This document shows, piece by piece, positions 12,775-15,279 of a DNA stretch of 15,279 nucleotides. The DNA is from Fimbriimonadaceae bacterium (GTDB lineage: Bacteria > Armatimonadota > Fimbriimonadia > Fimbriimonadales > Fimbriimonadaceae). The notes beneath the pieces were generated by a model. That model did not search any database. It was not told the origin of the DNA and worked only from the letters and a program-made list of their open reading frames with translations. The stretch is taken from the NCBI GenBank assembly GCA_947447315.1, contig CANFJD010000032.1, positions 1 to 15,279 of the forward strand, read 5' to 3'. The position numbers and the translations under genes are program-made. Each line of letters begins with the position of its first letter. Positions within the stretch are counted from its first letter, which is position 1.

Positions 12775-13884
12775 CTAGAACATGATGACGCTGCGGATCA
12801 CGTTCCCTTCTTCCATGGCGTGGAAGGCCGGTTCCACATCTTCCAGCGCGATGCGATTCGTGACCATGGAATCCAGATCTAGCTTGCCTTGCAGATAGAG
12901 ATTAGCGAGGAGCGGGAAATCCAAGGTCGGTAGAGTGTCTCCGCAGTGGCAAACGCGGAGGCCGGCCTTGTTCCAGTAGACGCCGATCGCCATGTCGCCC
13001 AGGGACAGATCGATGCGATCCGTCTGGGAAGGAAATCCGATCGTGGTGGCAGTACCGCCATAGGCCAGCATCTGCACGGCCTGATCGATGCACTTGGGGA
13101 TGCCGGTGGCTTCGAACGAGTACTCAACTCCACCATCCCAACCGTCGTCGGTAAGGGCGCGAACGGCAGCTACCGGGTCGCCGTCGCGGGCATCCACCAC
13201 GTGGGTCGCTCCGAACTTCTTGGCCCACTCGAGCTTAACCGGACTGATATCCACGCCGATGACCATGCTGGCGTTCTGCAGTCGCGCGCCTTGAATGACG
13301 CTGAGGCCGACTCCTCCGCAACCGATGACGGCGACGCGGGAACCGGGGGCAACCGGAGTGGTATTCATGGCCGCGCCCACGCCGGTACACACACCGCAAG
13401 CCAGCAGGCAAGCGCGATCGAGGGGCATGTTTTCTGGCATCTTGATCGCGGCTTTTTCGTGAACGACGGTGTGAGTTCCAAAAGTGCCGCAGCGGAGGAC
13501 CTGACTCACGAGGGCATCGTCCTTCTTGCGGTGAATTTTCGGCGAAGGACGAAGGGCGGCGTAGCAGCGGCGAGGATCCCCGCGGCGGCACGAAGGGCAA
13601 CGGCCACAGGGCGCACGATAGGCGATGACGACTGGATCACCGGGCTTCAGGTCAACCACGCCGGGACCAACGCGCTCTACATAACCGGCTCCCTCGTGAC
13701 CGAGGTAGATCGGGAAGGGCATCCCGTTGCCGTTGAGGTTCTTGACGGTGAGATCGGTATGGCAGACGCCGCTGGCGACGATTTTGACCAAGACCTCATT
13801 CGGACCCGGATCTTCCAGATAAATGTCTTCGATGACGGCGGGAGCTCCTGGCTCCAATAATAGCGCGGCGCGACCTTCGGTCAT
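12775..13884 (-). CDS. Zinc-dependent alcohol dehydrogenase (class III/MDR type)
   Basis: This 369-residue medium-chain dehydrogenase oxidises an alcohol or a thiol adduct to aldehyde or ester using NAD(P). The catalytic zinc ligands appear as C41 (GVCHTD), H63-E64 (GHEGAG) and C163 (ACGVCTG). The structural zinc is held by the C93-C96-C99-C107 set (CGRCPSCRRGDPRRC). A Rossmann motif GCGGVGL lies at about 188-194, with D212 in GVDIS indicating NAD preference. GVCTGVGAA and the absence of the long insert of class I enzymes fit the class III/mycothiol or formaldehyde-like branch. Substrate candidates include S-hydroxymethyl-thiols, but the sequence does not fix this. It runs alone on the minus strand, tail to tail with the cytochrome gene. 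ATG 13884 lies at the family N-terminus. Confidence 0.9.
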   Translation of the reverse strand: MTEGRAALLLEPGAPAVIEDIYLEDPGPNEVLVKIVASGVCHTDLTVKNLNGNGMPFPIYLGHEGAGYVERVGPGVVDLKPGDPVVIAYRAPCGRCPSCRRGDPRRCYAALRPSPKIHRKKDDALVSQVLRCGTFGTHTVVHEKAAIKMPENMPLDRACLLACGVCTGVGAAMNTTPVAPGSRVAVIGCGGVGLSVIQGARLQNASMVIGVDISPVKLEWAKKFGATHVVDARDGDPVAAVRALTDDGWDGGVEYSFEATGIPKCIDQAVQMLAYGGTATTIGFPSQTDRIDLSLGDMAIGVYWNKAGLRVCHCGDTLPTLDFPLLANLYLQGKLDLDSMVTNRIALEDVEPAFHAMEEGNVIRSVIMF

Positions 13885-13897
13885 TCCTCTAACTTAA

Positions 13898-13942
13898 CCC
13901 GAAAACGAAAAGTGCCGCTATACCCTTGCGGGGTATAGCGGC
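13898..13942 (-). terminator. Strong intrinsic terminator of the PEP-CTERM gene
   Basis: GCCGCTATACCC (13914-13925) and GGGTATAGCGGC (13931-13942) form a perfect 12-bp stem with a five-base loop TTGCG. On the minus strand the stem is followed by ACTTTTCGTTTTC (to about 13898), a T-rich tract. It lies 24 bases past the PEP-CTERM gene stop and ends transcription before the dehydrogenase gene on the same strand. Confidence 0.85.
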
Positions 13943-13965
13943 TCTGGAATTGGATGAGTCGCGAC

Positions 13966-14697
13966 TTACTTCGCGTTCTTGCGTCGGCGAAGAAGTCCAG
14001 CCACGCCGCCGGCGAGAGCCAGCATGCTCATCGGCTCAGGAACCGCCTGGGTGGTACCGTAGGCGACGGAGACGTTACCGTTTACATCGTAGGCGAGAAC
14101 GTTTTCCTTACTGATGCCCTTGGTGATCCAAGTGTAGTCGACGCTGTCGGAGTACTTGTATTCCTTGTCGATGCCCTTCATGACCTCGTGGTCCGGCTGA
14201 ACGTTGTAGTGCGGGTTGTAGCTCTCGGAGTAAGAGCCGTAGCCCGATTCGCCCTTGATGTAGCCCTGCTCAACCAGCCAGCCCGCGCCGCGGAACTCGC
14301 CAACGATGCCCTTGGTCTTGGCGGCGTAGTTGATGGAGTTCTCAAGCAGCTGACCGGCGACGTCGTAGCCGTCGTACTTGTCGATGAAAATATCGGTGAG
14401 GTCGTCGAAGAGAGCGACCGAGTTGCCTCGGAATGCTTCCTTAACTTGGGCGGTTGCCTTCTCGCTAAGATCGGAGCCGAAGCTGGCGGTGGATCGAGCG
14501 TAGAACAGAACGTCAAATTTTCCGGCGTATCCGCTAGCGATATCTTCGTCGGTGACGTACTTGACATCGTAGCCTCGCTTGGCCAGATAGTCGAACGCCG
14601 GGTTGTCGGAACCGTCGGCGAACAGGGCAACGGAAGTGGCTTGGCTGATCGCAGCGGTAACCAAGGCGGAGATGGCAAAGACAGATCGAAAGTTCAT
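13966..14697 (-). CDS. PEP-CTERM surface protein with amidotransferase-like (ThuA/DJ-1-type) fold
   Basis: This 243-residue protein starts with a signal peptide (MNFRSVFAISALVTAAISQA, cut near residue 21). It ends with the PEP-CTERM sorting signal: VPEPMSMLALAGG, then a hydrophobic stretch and the basic LLRRRKNAK, which exosortase recognises. PEP-CTERM proteins are processed and placed on the cell surface or released. The mature part begins VALFADGSDNPAFDYLAKRG, then DVKYVTDEDI, then KFDVLFYAR, then GNSVALFDDLTDIFIDKYDG. Alternating strand/helix patterns of this sort, with short hydrophobic strands and a search for a lost object at each turn, recall the class I amidotransferase or ThuA-like fold. 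However, the cysteine nucleophile of amidotransferases is absent from the whole protein. The fold call is inference. No exosortase gene lies in this window. The gene is followed by a strong terminator and has its own upstream gap. Confidence 0.85.
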   Translation of the reverse strand: MNFRSVFAISALVTAAISQATSVALFADGSDNPAFDYLAKRGYDVKYVTDEDIASGYAGKFDVLFYARSTASFGSDLSEKATAQVKEAFRGNSVALFDDLTDIFIDKYDGYDVAGQLLENSINYAAKTKGIVGEFRGAGWLVEQGYIKGESGYGSYSESYNPHYNVQPDHEVMKGIDKEYKYSDSVDYTWITKGISKENVLAYDVNGNVSVAYGTTQAVPEPMSMLALAGGVAGLLRRRKNAK

Positions 14698-14837
14698 TTT
14701 CTTATTCCAGAAGCCAATCGGCTATGGGAAAAGTATGCGATCCTGCAAATTTATCTCGAGTCCGGATAAATGGGTAGCCTAAATCCAGTACGTGCTCACA
14801 TTTGAGACGCGCCGGTATGAATAACGGTCGTCGGAAC
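14698..14837. other. Intergenic gap upstream of the PEP-CTERM gene
   Basis: This 140-bp gap separates the end of the SCO-like gene from the PEP-CTERM start, both on the minus strand. It is more AT-rich near the PEP-CTERM start and contains TATAAA-like bases only weakly (CATACT on the minus strand near 14730), so I cannot name a promoter. No terminator hairpin for the SCO gene stood out. Confidence 0.3.
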
Positions 14838-15279
14838 CTAAGCGGCGGATCTGCGGAACTTGGCTTTGCCGCTGAGGACGAGAATGGATCCCAGCAAGGA
14901 AACCAGCGTGATAACTCCGAGAACCTTCAGTACGTTTTCGATCATGATTGACCGTTTGCCGGTGACGGGATCGATGTGGACGCAACCAAAGAAAATCTCC
15001 TGTGAACGCTGACCCACCTCTCCCTTCTTCGCAATTTCCAGGAAGTTCCCGAGTCGACTCGGACTAAAGGTCGCGCTCAAGATGTAGGAACTAATCTTGC
15101 CGCTACCAGTTAGGACCATCACGCCGGTGGGGTGATTCACCCGGTCGCCCTTCTCGTTAAAAACATAGTAAAAGCCCAGCGAGTTTGCAATGGCGCCTAC
15201 CTGGTCGAGTGAGCCAGTTAAGAAATGCCAGCCCGGTCCGCTTGCCGCATCCTTGTATTCGCGCAGAGTAAACGCCTTC
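14838..15279 (-). CDS. SCO1/SenC-like copper chaperone with C-terminal membrane anchor, partial
   Basis: The minus-strand frame is open from the window edge (first full codon at 15278) to TAA 14838, giving 146 residues of the C-terminal part. The readable segments KAFTLREYKDAASGPGWHF, then LDQVGAIANSLGFYYVFNE, then HPTGVMVLTGSGKISSYI are those of the thioredoxin-fold SCO/SenC family. The H-P-T of VNHPTGVMVL corresponds to the histidine copper ligand of SCO; the CxxxC cysteines would be upstream, outside the window. After the fold come an extra segment (FFGCVHIDPVTGKRS) and a hydrophobic helix (VLKVLGVITLVSLLGSILVL), then the basic end KAKFRRSAA. SCO proteins deliver copper to the CuA site of cytochrome oxidase. 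The C-terminal anchor rather than the usual N-terminal one is notable. It was longer than a plain internal GTG at 15140 would suggest. Confidence 0.85.
   Translation of the reverse strand, partial: KAFTLREYKDAASGPGWHFLTGSLDQVGAIANSLGFYYVFNEKGDRVNHPTGVMVLTGSGKISSYILSATFSPSRLGNFLEIAKKGEVGQRSQEIFFGCVHIDPVTGKRSIMIENVLKVLGVITLVSLLGSILVLSGKAKFRRSAA

Noticed and set aside
12946..13860. 304-residue plus-strand open frame opposite the alcohol dehydrogenase
   Set aside because: The dehydrogenase frame holds all zinc ligands and the Rossmann motif; the opposite frame is an aspartate/glycine-rich antisense shadow.
14178..14678. Long minus-strand frame rich in S, T, P and R within the PEP-CTERM gene
   Set aside because: It is a +1 shadow of the PEP-CTERM gene with low-complexity composition caused by codon third positions; the true frame has signal peptide and sorting signal.
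13954..14769. 271-residue plus-strand open frame opposite the PEP-CTERM gene
   Set aside because: Valine/aspartate-rich mirror of the real gene; it would also run through the gene's own start region.
1..15279. CRISPR array or insertion sequence ends
   Set aside because: No regularly spaced direct repeats and no transposase-like frame or paired terminal inverted repeats were found.

Overview
The window is a bacterial chromosomal segment of moderately high GC, densely packed with genes on both strands. A PEP-CTERM cell-surface protein, a GH9 glycoside hydrolase, a SCO-type copper protein with a C-terminal membrane anchor, a cytochrome c/DUF2231 fusion and frequent GTG/TTG starts suggest a free-living aerobic heterotroph. 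The mix resembles Armatimonadota (Fimbriimonas-like) or perhaps the Planctomycetes/Acidobacteria sphere. This placement is inferred from gene content; no 16S or ribosomal gene is present to test it.

Left region (about 1-2092), all on the minus strand: the zinc-cluster end of an unidentified ORF running off the edge, a two-gene toxin-antitoxin module (RHH antitoxin at 662-910 and VapC-type PIN toxin at 276-665, overlapping by TTGA), a lone HNH-family protein (1079-1885) and a tRNA-Gln(TTG) with encoded CCA. These genes look more AT-rich and accessory than the rest, and they lie just past the 3' end of the tRNA, a common site for island insertion. No flanking att repeat is visible.

Middle region (2182-6884), plus strand: a small P-loop kinase whose recognisable C-terminal tail lies in frame beyond an internal TGA; an ankyrin-repeat protein whose stop overlaps the TTG start of an ECF sigma factor; and, 33 bp after the sigma gene, a three-gene sulfur cluster: TauE/SafE exporter, membrane-anchored rhodanese, and persulfide dioxygenase with two rhodanese domains. 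Together the sulfur genes would oxidise or transfer persulfide sulfur in the cytoplasm and export sulfite. Their spacing suggests that the ankyrin and sigma genes could be cotranscribed with them.

Right region (7029-15279): an exported GH9 cellulase-like enzyme abutting a convergent APH(6)-type small-molecule kinase; a two-part protein of jelly-roll-like N-terminus plus a six-repeat TolB-like propeller, followed by a good intrinsic terminator; a secreted CAP-domain protein; a cytochrome c/calcium-loop/DUF2231 membrane protein; a convergent zinc alcohol dehydrogenase; a PEP-CTERM protein with a perfect 12-bp terminator hairpin; and the 3' part of a SCO1/SenC-like gene cut by the right edge.

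The most interesting items are the ankyrin-sigma-sulfur arrangement, the in-frame TGA in the kinase, the PEP-CTERM protein that looks like a surface-displayed amidotransferase-like (ThuA/DJ-1-type) domain, and the cytochrome c/DUF2231 fusion.
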